From M3007 sp046329435 (lineage in GTDB: Bacteria; Bacteroidota; Bacteroidia; Chitinophagales; Saprospiraceae): DNA of 64,000 nucleotides. This document shows positions 25,784 to 34,900 of this stretch, piece after piece. Each line of letters starts with the position of its first letter. Positions within the stretch are counted from its first letter, which is position 1. The stretch spans positions 1-64,000 of the forward strand of contig JAXLUR010000003.1 in NCBI GenBank assembly GCA_046329435.1. The letters are read 5' to 3'. The position numbers and the translations under genes were made by a program. A model generated the notes under the pieces. It saw only the letters and a program-made list of their open reading frames with translations, was not told where the DNA came from and ran no database searches.

Positions 25784-26314
25784 TTGACTGAAACAGAACT
25801 CATTCAAGGTTGTCTGCGCGGGTCGGCGCAGTGCCAGCATCAATTGTACGAGCGATTCGCCGGCAAGATGTACGCCGTATGCCTGCGTTATGCGCGCACG
25901 CCATCGGATGCGGCAGACATTTTGCAGGAGGGGTTTGTGAAGGTGTTTACCAAACTGGGTCAGTTCCAGTTTCAAGGCTCCTTCGAAGGCTGGATACGGC
26001 GTATTATGGTCAACACCGCGTTGCGGACCTACCAGCGGCAGCGCTTCGACCACGAGTCTTCGGGATACGAACGGTTGCCCGACCATCCGGTAGATCCCGA
26101 TGCCTTGTCGAGCCTTTCAGAGGCCGAATTGCTGCGCCTGATCGCCCGGCTCCCCGACGGGTATCGCGTGGTGTTCAACCTGGTGGCCATCGAGGGCTTT
26201 TCACACGCAGAAGCCGCCGAAATGCTCAACATCCAGGAAAGCACCTCCCGCTCCCAACTAACCAAAGCGCGCCGCTGGCTGGTGGAGCAACTGGAAAAGA
26301 TACAATTGAGATGA
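25784..26314 (+). CDS. ECF-family RNA polymerase sigma factor
   Basis: A 176-residue sigma factor. Region 2 includes YERFAGKMYAVCLRYARTPSDAADILQEGFVKVF and region 2.4 GSFEGWIRRIMVNTALR. Region 4 is LPDGYRVVFNLVAIEGFSHAEAAEMLNI with the helix-turn-helix STSRSQLTKARRWL. Translation starts at TTG 25784; no better ATG lies before region 2. It is probably controlled by the anti-sigma-like membrane protein encoded at 28695. An AT-richer T9SS gene separates the two, which is an odd interruption of a usually adjacent pair. Confidence 0.93.
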   Translation: MTETELIQGCLRGSAQCQHQLYERFAGKMYAVCLRYARTPSDAADILQEGFVKVFTKLGQFQFQGSFEGWIRRIMVNTALRTYQRQRFDHESSGYERLPDHPVDPDALSSLSEAELLRLIARLPDGYRVVFNLVAIEGFSHAEAAEMLNIQESTSRSQLTKARRWLVEQLEKIQLR

Positions 26315-26316
26315 AG

Positions 26317-26448
26317 GGGTTGATGAGGGTTGATCAGGTTTATGAGGGTTGATAAAAGGGCAGTTGATGCGCTCAGCGTGAATAAATGATTATCTAAATC
26401 AACCTTATAAACCTCATCAACCTTATAAACCCTAATCAACCTCATCAA
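26317..26448. repeat. Imperfect inverted repeat made of TTGATnAGG-type units
   Basis: The left arm (26317-26353) repeats GGTTGATGAGG/GGTTTATGAGG-like units. The right arm (26398-26448) is its reverse complement in extended form. About 45 bp of unique sequence separates them. The arms are themselves internally repetitive, with units of 7-12 bp. It lies between the sigma factor stop and the T9SS gene start. It could form a large hairpin or be a palindromic repetitive element; nothing shows a transposase. Confidence 0.6.
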
Positions 26449-26458
26449 TGTTATTGGC

Positions 26459-28576
26459 ATGAAAAAAATCGCTGTTTATCTATTAGCCTTGGGAGCCACC
26501 CCTGCCTTTTGCCAGCAATGGTTTTCGGCTTTTTACGATCCTTTCAATGGCGCACAGGAAAAGGCGGTTGATTTTAACGTCAGTGGCAACTTGTGCTATA
26601 TCAGGAGCAATGCCATATGCGCTTCGGGCGCAACTATATGTTCGGAACTGGGTCTTTATTCCTTAAGCGCCAATCAGTTGACTCAGGCGGAGCAATTTGA
26701 CGAGGTTCAGGCAGGCTTTTCGGTCATGGTCGATGATGAAATTCTGATTTTGTCTTCGGAAGAGTCATTACTCAAAAAAAATATAACTATAACCTCAATA
26801 GACCGGCAGACTTTTCAATATGGCAACTCGTTCGATCTGAACATACCAGACAATCGTTATTTTTCCTACACCATTAAGCGAGCCATAGTATATCAGGGTA
26901 AGTATGTTGTTGGAGCACAGGTATTGGACAGCTTAATGTATGTTAATTACCCGGGTTGGTACAACTATCAGCAGAAGGCGGTGTTTTTTGTTTTAGACAA
27001 GGATTTTCAAACAGATACCATACTGATTGTCTCGCCTTCATCGGGTGCGCATCTGAAAATCGAAGACCTTACTATTGGCCCGGATTCTCTATTATACGTC
27101 TCCTGTCATGAAAAGTATCTGAACACGAGTATGCCACAGGCATATCTGGCGGACCGAAAAGTAATATATGGTTTCAATAAAGATTTCAACATAGTTTTTC
27201 AGTGGGTTGGGCCGGACCAGAACAACGAAACATCCTGGGCATGCTTGGCTATTGGAGCGGATACGACTATTTATATAAATTATGCTCACGACTATCGAAC
27301 CAACCTACTTGCAGTTAAAAAAGATGGCTCCATGAAATGGGAATGCTTGCTTGATTCAACCTTTGGATTGAACCTGTACAGCATAAGAAAGTTGATATTG
27401 GCCGGCAACGGTGACATTATTGGATCAGGGATTATTTCTTCGACCATCGACGAACTGGGAGAGACAGGTTTCTTATTTAGGATTGACGCTACAGGCAGTC
27501 TCAAGTGGAAAAGGGCTTTTCGGGTGAACAAAGGGATGGACCCTTCCCTCCCATTGACGTTTCCTTATCGCAGTAATCTGGAAGATTTAGATGAATTGCC
27601 AAACGGGGATTTGCTCATGGTCGGCTGGGTCCGAAAATACGTGAATGATAGTCAGGCGAGCGATCCTTATGAGCATGACATTTGGCTGGTTCGAACCAGC
27701 GCCGCTGGCTGCCTTTGGGCAGACTGCCCGTACATACAAGATATCGTCGTAAAAGACAATTACATTCCTATCGTATCACATTTAAACGAATGGGTGATCG
27801 ATTATACATTTCCCACATTCCCTTCAAAGGTACGCCGGTACAGATTTTCTCCTGATTCGGTTTTGACCGCCGGAAAATACTACCATGAGCTTATTTATTC
27901 AGAGAGTATGAGTGGCGGCCCCTGGGAAACAAGCGGGGCTTTTTTTCGAGAAGAAAATGGGCGTGTATTTAAAATCGGCGGAGTGCTGGGCGACCCTGAG
28001 CGCCTGATTTACAATTTCAATTTCAGTATCGGCGATTCCCTGCAAGGAAATCCCGGTATCGGGCAAGCCACCAGACATGTGACACAGACAGACATAATAC
28101 ATCTACTGGATGGTATGCCCAGAAAGCGCCTTGTGCTAAATAGCCTGTGCGGCGAGAGTGAATGGATAGAGGGCATGGGCGACATGAACCAACTTTTTGA
28201 ATCGGAGATATTTTGTTCCCTCGCAGGGGATATGACAGAGTTCACAGTCCGATGTTTTAACACCGATGGCCAACTGGTTTACAAGCGCGCTGATTTAGAT
28301 GATTGTTACACCTCGTCAACCGAGGAGGCAGTATTGCAGGCGATATGGGTTTATCCCAATCCCGTTTCTGATCTTATATTTTTATCGACAGACCATATCG
28401 GAACTGTGGAAAAAGTCGTCTTGTTCAACAATATTGGCCAAAAGGTACTCATAGTCGAGAACTGGCGGGAATTGACGTCTGCTATCGATGTATCAGGCCT
28501 AGAGCCCGGTTTTTATCTGGGCGTGGCAAATATTTCTGGTTTTGGCAGGCGGGTTTTTAAGTTTGTTAAAGTGTGA
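26459..28576 (+). CDS. T9SS type A sorting-domain protein, function unknown
   Basis: A 705-residue exported protein with signal peptide MKKIAVYLLALGATPAFC. A long beta-propeller-like body contains repeated SxDGSxxWE-like strands (KKDGSMKWECLLD, DATGSLKWKRAF), a middle domain and a C-terminal Por/T9SS sorting domain (VYPNPVSDLIFLS ... GQKVLIVENWRE ... GFYLGVA). It would be exported by Sec, moved across the outer membrane by T9SS and anchored or released. Base composition is visibly AT-richer than flanking genes, and it separates a sigma factor from its probable anti-sigma, so acquisition is plausible. Role is unknown. Confidence 0.85.
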   Translation: MKKIAVYLLALGATPAFCQQWFSAFYDPFNGAQEKAVDFNVSGNLCYIRSNAICASGATICSELGLYSLSANQLTQAEQFDEVQAGFSVMVDDEILILSSEESLLKKNITITSIDRQTFQYGNSFDLNIPDNRYFSYTIKRAIVYQGKYVVGAQVLDSLMYVNYPGWYNYQQKAVFFVLDKDFQTDTILIVSPSSGAHLKIEDLTIGPDSLLYVSCHEKYLNTSMPQAYLADRKVIYGFNKDFNIVFQWVGPDQNNETSWACLAIGADTTIYINYAHDYRTNLLAVKKDGSMKWECLLDSTFGLNLYSIRKLILAGNGDIIGSGIISSTIDELGETGFLFRIDATGSLKWKRAFRVNKGMDPSLPLTFPYRSNLEDLDELPNGDLLMVGWVRKYVNDSQASDPYEHDIWLVRTSAAGCLWADCPYIQDIVVKDNYIPIVSHLNEWVIDYTFPTFPSKVRRYRFSPDSVLTAGKYYHELIYSESMSGGPWETSGAFFREENGRVFKIGGVLGDPERLIYNFNFSIGDSLQGNPGIGQATRHVTQTDIIHLLDGMPRKRLVLNSLCGESEWIEGMGDMNQLFESEIFCSLAGDMTEFTVRCFNTDGQLVYKRADLDDCYTSSTEEAVLQAIWVYPNPVSDLIFLSTDHIGTVEKVVLFNNIGQKVLIVENWRELTSAIDVSGLEPGFYLGVANISGFGRRVFKFVKV

Positions 28577-28694
28577 GGCTGCCTAACACCTTTCGTAAAC
28601 ATTCCATGAACGCCTTCTAAAACCTGTTTAATACTTTTGATAGAAAAACGATTGCTTTTCGGGCGACCTAAGTTTTTATAAACCTTTTAAAAAA

Positions 28695-30071
28695 ATGCAC
28701 CAATCAGATATTGACCGGCTCCTTCGGGAGCGCCTGCACAATGCCGAGGTGGCCCCTCCGGCTTTTGTGTGGCCCAACGTCGAGCGCGAACTGCGCCGAC
28801 GCCGGCGGCGTATTGTATTCTTTTGGCTGACGGGGGCATCCGTGCTGCTGGGTGCTGCTGTTTTGTACTGGTCGCTGATTCCCCAGGGGCCGGAAGCGCC
28901 CCTGGCGCAAACGGGGCAGCCGACCGAATTCCAAACACCGGTCCTGCGACCCGCTGCAAGCATGCCCTGGGCAACAGCAGAAAATCAAGCGACTGAAAAC
29001 CCCTCCCATGCTGCCGCCCCTGATCGGGATGAAGCCGCGGCGGCCAGTCAAACATCCGGTCTGGCTCGTCCAGCCAAATCTTCTACCGCGTATTCCCGTG
29101 CAGCAGCAACGCAGCCGATTCCTCCGGCAGTGGCGCCGCTGTTGCCCGCGGCCGTGCCAGCAACTGCTACCCCGGCCGTTCCTGTCTCGGACGGCGCCGA
29201 AGAATCTACTCCGCCCGTCGCGACCGCCCCGCCATTGGCCCGGCTGCCTTTCAGTCCGGCAACTTTGTCGGAGCAATATTCACTGCCCGCCATTGCGCCT
29301 CCGCCGCCTTCCAAAAAGCGGCGCGCGCGGCGCAATTGTTATGATTTTGAAAAGAAACCCAACGTCTGGATGATCGACGCCTACGCCGGACCGTCGCTGG
29401 CCCGAAAAACCCTGCGCGCCGACGCCGACAACCAGCCTTACCTCAACCGGCGGCTCGACACCGAGCGCCGCGACTGGGCTTTCAATGGCGGTTTGCGCGC
29501 CTCGTGGCTGTTCGACAAGCATTTTCTGCTGCGAACCGGATTGCATTACGATCAGTTTACCGAGGTGTTCGAATACATCAACCCCGACGATGTGCGCTAT
29601 CTGGTGGAATACACCACCGAAATCGTCAACGGGCAGCCGGTCATCAAGGCCGATACCCTCGATGTCGATTTTGGAGAAAGCTATGTCAAAACCTTCAACC
29701 GGTTCGGGCTGCTCGACATCCCGCTGACAGCCGGCGTGGAATGGCGGCAGGGCAACGGCGGCATTTCGCTCAATGCCGGCCTGAGTTTCAACGTCCTGTT
29801 CTGGAAACAAGGCAAGATACTGGCGCCCGGAATCGATTTGCCCGCATCTTTCACGCCCGGCGATCAGGGTTTGGATGTATTCCGGACGCGGGTCGGATTG
29901 AGTGCGAGCGGAAGCGCCCAGTTCTTTTACCACCTGCAGCCCCGCCTGCGGGTATTTGCAGAACCCTATTACCGGCACGTGCTCAAACCCGTCAACCAGT
30001 CCACCCATCCGGTCGAACAGCGTTATGGCATCGGAGGCATACGACTGGGCATGACCATGATCATCGACTGA
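28695..30071 (+). CDS. Anti-sigma-like inner-membrane protein fused to an outer-membrane beta-barrel
   Basis: A 458-residue protein. Its short cytoplasmic N terminus (FVWPNVERELRRRRRR) resembles the start of Bacteroidota ECF-associated membrane proteins. A single helix (IVFFWLTGASVLLGAAVLYW) follows, then a Pro/Ala/Thr-rich linker (about 60-200). The C-terminal 240 residues look like a PorT-type barrel (MIDAYAGPSLARKTL ... LRASWLFDKHFLLRTGLHYDQF ... YGIGGIRLGMTMIID). The arrangement would span both membranes, linking an outer-membrane signal to the sigma factor at 25784. The assignment as anti-sigma is inferred from gene context. Confidence 0.6.
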   Translation: MHQSDIDRLLRERLHNAEVAPPAFVWPNVERELRRRRRRIVFFWLTGASVLLGAAVLYWSLIPQGPEAPLAQTGQPTEFQTPVLRPAASMPWATAENQATENPSHAAAPDRDEAAAASQTSGLARPAKSSTAYSRAAATQPIPPAVAPLLPAAVPATATPAVPVSDGAEESTPPVATAPPLARLPFSPATLSEQYSLPAIAPPPPSKKRRARRNCYDFEKKPNVWMIDAYAGPSLARKTLRADADNQPYLNRRLDTERRDWAFNGGLRASWLFDKHFLLRTGLHYDQFTEVFEYINPDDVRYLVEYTTEIVNGQPVIKADTLDVDFGESYVKTFNRFGLLDIPLTAGVEWRQGNGGISLNAGLSFNVLFWKQGKILAPGIDLPASFTPGDQGLDVFRTRVGLSASGSAQFFYHLQPRLRVFAEPYYRHVLKPVNQSTHPVEQRYGIGGIRLGMTMIID

Positions 30072-30203
30072 ACCCACACTCATACCATCGAAAATTACAT
30101 TAACCTTAATTTTTCCAGGGAACAGGCAGCGAAACCCCGATGATTCGGAATCTTGTTCCCGGATTTTCACCTGAATGCAAAGCCTATCACAACGAATTTT
30201 ATC

Positions 30204-31166
30204 ATGCGACGCATTGTTTATTACGCATTACTAAGCACCCTAATCGGCGTGTGGGGCTGCCGGAAAGACGTGGAAACGTTCCACCCGTACGGCAGTTCCA
30301 TCGCGGAAATCGGGCAGTTGCTCGGCCAGGTACCCGACCAGTCGACGCTAACGCTGTTCAATTTTCCGGCGGGTCTTTCGGCGGATACCGTGTTGAGCAC
30401 GTCCAGTGGCGTGAGGGTGCACCTGACCGATGTGGATCATCTGTTTGTCGATGCCAACGGCAATCCGGTTGCGATCAGTACCTGCGGCGCTTTCCGCATC
30501 GAAGTGGAGGAAGCTTTTCTCAAAGGCGATATTCTGGGGCGCGGCCTGCAGACCACCACGACCTCGCAAGCGCTGCTGGAAAGCGGCGGCATCCTGCGTG
30601 TGCAGGCGTTTTGCAGCGGACAACCCCTGCTGCTGGCCAACGACCGCACCCTGAAAGTGCAAATCACCACGGCGCAAGACGATCTGCAGCCCGATATGAA
30701 AGTGTTTAATGCCGTTTTTAATACCGATCAAAGTTTCGGCGGCTGGGAAGACAGCGGACAGGAAGTGTACTGGGCAGGCTGGCCTACGCAACAAGGACAG
30801 AAAGTCGGTTACGAACTCATTATCAAACAACTGAACTGGGTCAACTGCGCCAGAGCCATCAACGAACAAAGCTCTTCCTTTTGCGTTTCTCTCCCTGTGG
30901 CCTACGATGGGGAAAATACCGAAGTGTTTGTCGCTTTTAAAAATCAGCGGACGATCATCCCGCTCGAATACGATGAAACCAGCGGCACTTTCTGCATGGA
31001 CCAGGCGCCAATCGGTCATCTGATTAAGGTTGTGAGCGTTTCCAAAGCCGGCAATCGCTACTGGCTGGGCAGCTCCGATACCGAAATCGGCACCAATGCC
31101 ACCCTGCCCCTTAACCCTGAAGAAACCTCTGCTTCTGCCATACTCAGCTTTTTAAAAGGGCTGTAG
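30204..31166 (+). CDS. Hypothetical lipoprotein
   Basis: A 320-residue lipoprotein with signal peptide MRRIVYYALLSTLIGVWGC (lipobox GVWGC). The mature part is beta-rich, with a segment (VHLTDVDHLFVDANGNPV) and a late carboxypeptidase-like or calcium-binding-like stretch. I recognise no family with confidence. The start is ATG 30204; 17 extra upstream residues would precede the signal sequence. It follows the anti-sigma/barrel gene on the same strand by 132 bp and may be its partner or target. An intrinsic terminator lies about 65 bp downstream. Confidence 0.6.
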   Translation: MRRIVYYALLSTLIGVWGCRKDVETFHPYGSSIAEIGQLLGQVPDQSTLTLFNFPAGLSADTVLSTSSGVRVHLTDVDHLFVDANGNPVAISTCGAFRIEVEEAFLKGDILGRGLQTTTTSQALLESGGILRVQAFCSGQPLLLANDRTLKVQITTAQDDLQPDMKVFNAVFNTDQSFGGWEDSGQEVYWAGWPTQQGQKVGYELIIKQLNWVNCARAINEQSSSFCVSLPVAYDGENTEVFVAFKNQRTIIPLEYDETSGTFCMDQAPIGHLIKVVSVSKAGNRYWLGSSDTEIGTNATLPLNPEETSASAILSFLKGL

Positions 31167-31467
31167 CCAACGCAAAACCCCGGTTTTGCGTCATAAGAAC
31201 TAGATACCCGTGTTTAGTAATTTCGTAGCGAGCCGAGTCGGAAAAGACCGATTCGGCTTTTTTGTTTGTGGATGGCCAGGGGGCCGCAGTTCGGAGCCCC
31301 AAACCGGCGATTCAGCGGCAAAGAGGTTAATTTTTCACGCACCGAGCACAGGATTTTTGATTGTCGGCTTTTTTTAAACAATTTTGCCCTTGCAAATTGT
31401 TGTATGGCTGTTGTCCTTCAAAAAAAGACCTGCTGCCAAGCGGTGCTGTGTTTGAAAAAATTGTTGC
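31167..31467. other. 301-nt intergenic region with hairpin and terminator
   Basis: The region holds a perfect 10-bp hairpin with a 2-nt loop (ACGCAAAACC/GGTTTTGCGT, 31170-31191), then a strong intrinsic terminator (listed separately), then about 200 nt leading to apaG in which I see no gene and no clear -33/-7 promoter. Confidence 0.6.
31231..31263 (+). terminator. Rho-independent terminator after the lipoprotein gene
   Basis: Stem AGCCGAGTCGG (31231-31241) pairs with CCGATTCGGCT (31248-31258) through one G-U pair and is followed by a six-T run to 31263. It is the clearest intrinsic terminator in the window. Confidence 0.8.
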
Positions 31468-31854
31468 ATGGAAACTTCCACCACCAACGGTATCACCGTC
31501 AGCGTTGAGACGCAATATCTTCCCGCCCACTCGAATCCGAGGGAGGGAAAATTTATTTTCGGCTACCATATCACCATCATCAACCGTAGCCCCTTTACGG
31601 TTCAACTGCTGCGCCGCCACTGGGTCATCACCAATGCCGACGGCATCATGCGGGAGGTAGAAGGCGAAGGAGTGATCGGGCAGCAACCGGTGCTTGCCCC
31701 GGGCGAAGGCCATGAATATACCTCATTTTGCCACCTCGAAACCGAGATCGGCCGCATGTCGGGCACCTACCTCATGAGCCGCTACGACGACAATACCTAT
31801 TTCGAAGTGACCATCCCCGAGTTTCGCATGGCAGCGCCGTTCAAACTCAACTGA
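31468..31854 (+). CDS. apaG: ApaG family protein
   Basis: A 128-residue single fibronectin-III-like domain protein with the ApaG hallmarks: VSVETQYLPAHSNP, FGYHITIINRSPFTVQLLRRHW, ITNADGIMREVEGEGVIGQQP and GEGHEYTSFCHLETEIGRMSG. ApaG is linked to Co2+/Mg2+ resistance in enterobacteria and its precise activity is unsettled. Length is normal for the family (about 125-130 residues). It stands alone between a terminator and the large adhesin gene. Confidence 0.95.
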   Translation: METSTTNGITVSVETQYLPAHSNPREGKFIFGYHITIINRSPFTVQLLRRHWVITNADGIMREVEGEGVIGQQPVLAPGEGHEYTSFCHLETEIGRMSGTYLMSRYDDNTYFEVTIPEFRMAAPFKLN

Positions 31855-31973
31855 ACACCCCGTTTTACAGACTTTTTTCCACGCATTTTAGCGGCTGGCA
31901 GCACAGTGCCGGAGTTACGTATCTTCATGGCGTTTTTCAATCCGCATTCCATGAACTAAACGTCATTCCAGCC

Positions 31974-34900
31974 ATGCCAAACCGATTGTCGTTTGCCTTC
32001 TGGGTAAGCCTCTTCTTCCTTCCCCTCCTTTCCAGCGCACAAAACACCAACTACCAGGTAACGATCACCGGGCCTTCCCTTGTGTGCTACGGCACCTGCG
32101 CCCAATATACCGCGGTCATCAGTTCGCCCGGCGGCAACCCGCCGCTGAGCTCGAGTATCCTCTGGTCCAGCAGTAACGGCACAACCCTAGGGTCGGGCGC
32201 CTCGATTTTTATGTGTTTTCCGCCCAATGGCGGCGGCACAATCCTCGTATCGGTGATACTGGCCAACTCCCAGGAAATCCTCACCGATACGATGAATATC
32301 ACCGTGTTGCCCAATATCCCCCTGAGCATCACTTCCGACAATGCCGCCATTTGCAATCAGGACAGCAGCAGCGGCCCGTCCAATCCCGACAACCAGATCT
32401 GTGAAAAAGTATGCCCCTATTCAACCGTTACATACTCGGTCAATCCTCTGGTATCGGGAGCACAACAAAACGTGCAATGGACGGTCACGGGGGCGCAAAG
32501 CTACACCATCAACCCGCCCAACAACGCTTCGGTAACCGTACAATGGGGTGGCCCGGGTCAGGGTTCTGTACAGGTCAAATCCGATCCGGGCAGCACCAGT
32601 TATTATTGTATCACAGAGGGTTACACCTGCGTCACGATTATAGAAGCCCCGGAAGCGGCCTTCAGTTCTGACCCGGAATCGGACAGCCCGCCCGCGCCTG
32701 TTCAGATTTGTAAAGGGCAAACGGTTTATTTCGACAACCTGAGCGCCAATGCCGACGCCTTCGAATGGTATTTCGGCGACGGCAGCCAGCCCTCGCAGGC
32801 GTTCGAGCCCGAGCACACCTACCTCAGCCCGGGTATGTACAACGTTATGCTGATTGCGCGCAGCGCCTGCCTTTGCGCCGATACCGTGGTGCAGCAAATC
32901 GAAGTGCTCGATGCCGATGCGCCCTTGCTCGACTGCGTCGGAACGCTATGTGCCGGAGAAACAGCAACTTACACCACGGCAGCCGGGTGCGGCAATTACG
33001 TATGGACGGTTTCGGGCAACGGCACCGTTCTGGGCGGCGGCAGTTCGTCCGACAATTCCGTCACCGTGCAATGGAACGACGGCCCCAACGGCGCCATCAC
33101 CTTGCTGACACCCGCCTGCGGCGCCTCGGCATGCCCCTTCCCCGCCGTCATCCGGGTGCCTGTTTTGTCGGATAACGCAGAAATCAGCGGCCCGGAAATC
33201 GTATGCCCCGGAGACGAGAGCGTGTATGCCATCGAACCGTTCGGCGGCACCAATTTCATGTGGACGCTGAGCTCCGGCGGCACCATCACCGGCGGGCAAG
33301 GCACCAACCGCATCACAGTGCAGTGGTACAATTTCCCCAACCCCAATGCGACCAACTGGCTGTCGGTGGTGTACGACAACTGCTATCTGGGTTGCGGCGG
33401 GCAGGATTCGATCCCGGTCAAAATCGTTTCTCCCTTCACCATTTCCGGCCCTGTGGAGCGTTGTGAAGGCGCCAACGCGGTTTTTACAGCCAAACTCGTC
33501 AATCCGCTGCAAAACCTCAATTGCAACTGGACGATGACGGCGCCCGACGGCAGCATCGTCTGGACGGCCTCGGGCACCCCCACCGCCAACGTCGTATTCA
33601 ACAACGGCCCCGGCCGCTACCGTCTGGTAGCGCAGCCTTCCAATCCGGCGCAATCCTGTTCCGATCAGGTCGAATGGGTGGTCAATGTGCCCGCAAGCCC
33701 GACTCCGCTCACGGGTATCGACGGCCCTTCGCTGATCTGTCCGGGACAGCCGGTCACCTACTCGGCCCTGGGCGCTTCGCCTGTGTCGAACATCAACTGG
33801 ATCATCCAGAACGGCCCGGGAGCGCCCGCCACGGCCAGCGGAGAAAACCTGGCTATCAGCTGGGGACCGGCGGGCCCCTACTGGCTTGCTGCCCAGCAGG
33901 TGTCCACCGACGGACTGAATTGTATTTCCGATACCGTCCGCTTCGACGTGTCGGCCGTGGGCAGCGTGAGCCTGAACGGGGCAACGACCGTCTGCATCAA
34001 TTCCACGGCCTCGTACAGTGTGCCTGCCTTGGATAATGTTGATTATCAATGGCAAATCAGTCCAGCCGATGCTGGAGCCATTGCAAGCGGGCAAGGCACG
34101 CCTTCGGTCAGCATTTTTTGGCAAAATGCGGGCAATCACACGGTTTCCATCCTGGTTTGCGGCCAGACCGCCAGTTTCAACGTGAATGTAACGGCGTTGC
34201 CCGCGCCGCAGGTGATCGCTCCGGCCAGTCTATGCAATGGCCAGACGGCAACCGTGCAGACCGTTGGCGCCTACAACACTTATTCGTGGCAAAATGCAAG
34301 CGGAAATGAGTTGAGTACGTTGTCGAACGTGGTGATCGGGTCGGGCGCATATACGATCGAGGTTACGGATGCCAACGGTTGCATGGGTTCCGCCAATTTC
34401 AACATCGCCAACGCGCCTTCGCCCAATTTTACGATCAGCACCAACGACCCGACGGCGTTTTGCAACAACTCACAGTTTGTGACCATGAACGCCCTGACCA
34501 CCGCCGACGGAGATTACGTGTACGAGTGGTTTCGGAACGGCGTGCCGCTCGGGGTCAATGCAAACAACTATACCACCAATCAATACGGCTCCTACACAGC
34601 CACGGCGACCAATCAGTTCGGTTGTTCGGCCACTGCAGGCCCGATCAATGTTGTACTTGATTGCACGGGCGGCGGCGGCGGTGGCGGATTTCCAGGCGGC
34701 GGATTCCCGCCTTGCCAGGTGGGCGATGTTACCCTGGGTATTGCTCCCAGCCCGGAATGTGATTCTTTCCTGCTGGCTGCCAGCGGCTCGAACTATGTCG
34801 CCGGATCGGCGCAGTGGACTCTTTTTCAGTCAGGCGCCGCGATCATCGGCACAACCTCGGGCGACAACACTTCGTTTGTGTTCCCCAACGCCGGCGAATA

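Noticed and set aside
26317..26448. CRISPR array or tRNA-like element
   Set aside because: The units are too short, irregular and palindromic, with no regular spacers or cas genes. No cloverleaf can be drawn.
31728..31973. 82-codon upstream extension of the giant adhesin
   Set aside because: It overlaps apaG in another frame. The signal peptide starts at ATG 31974.
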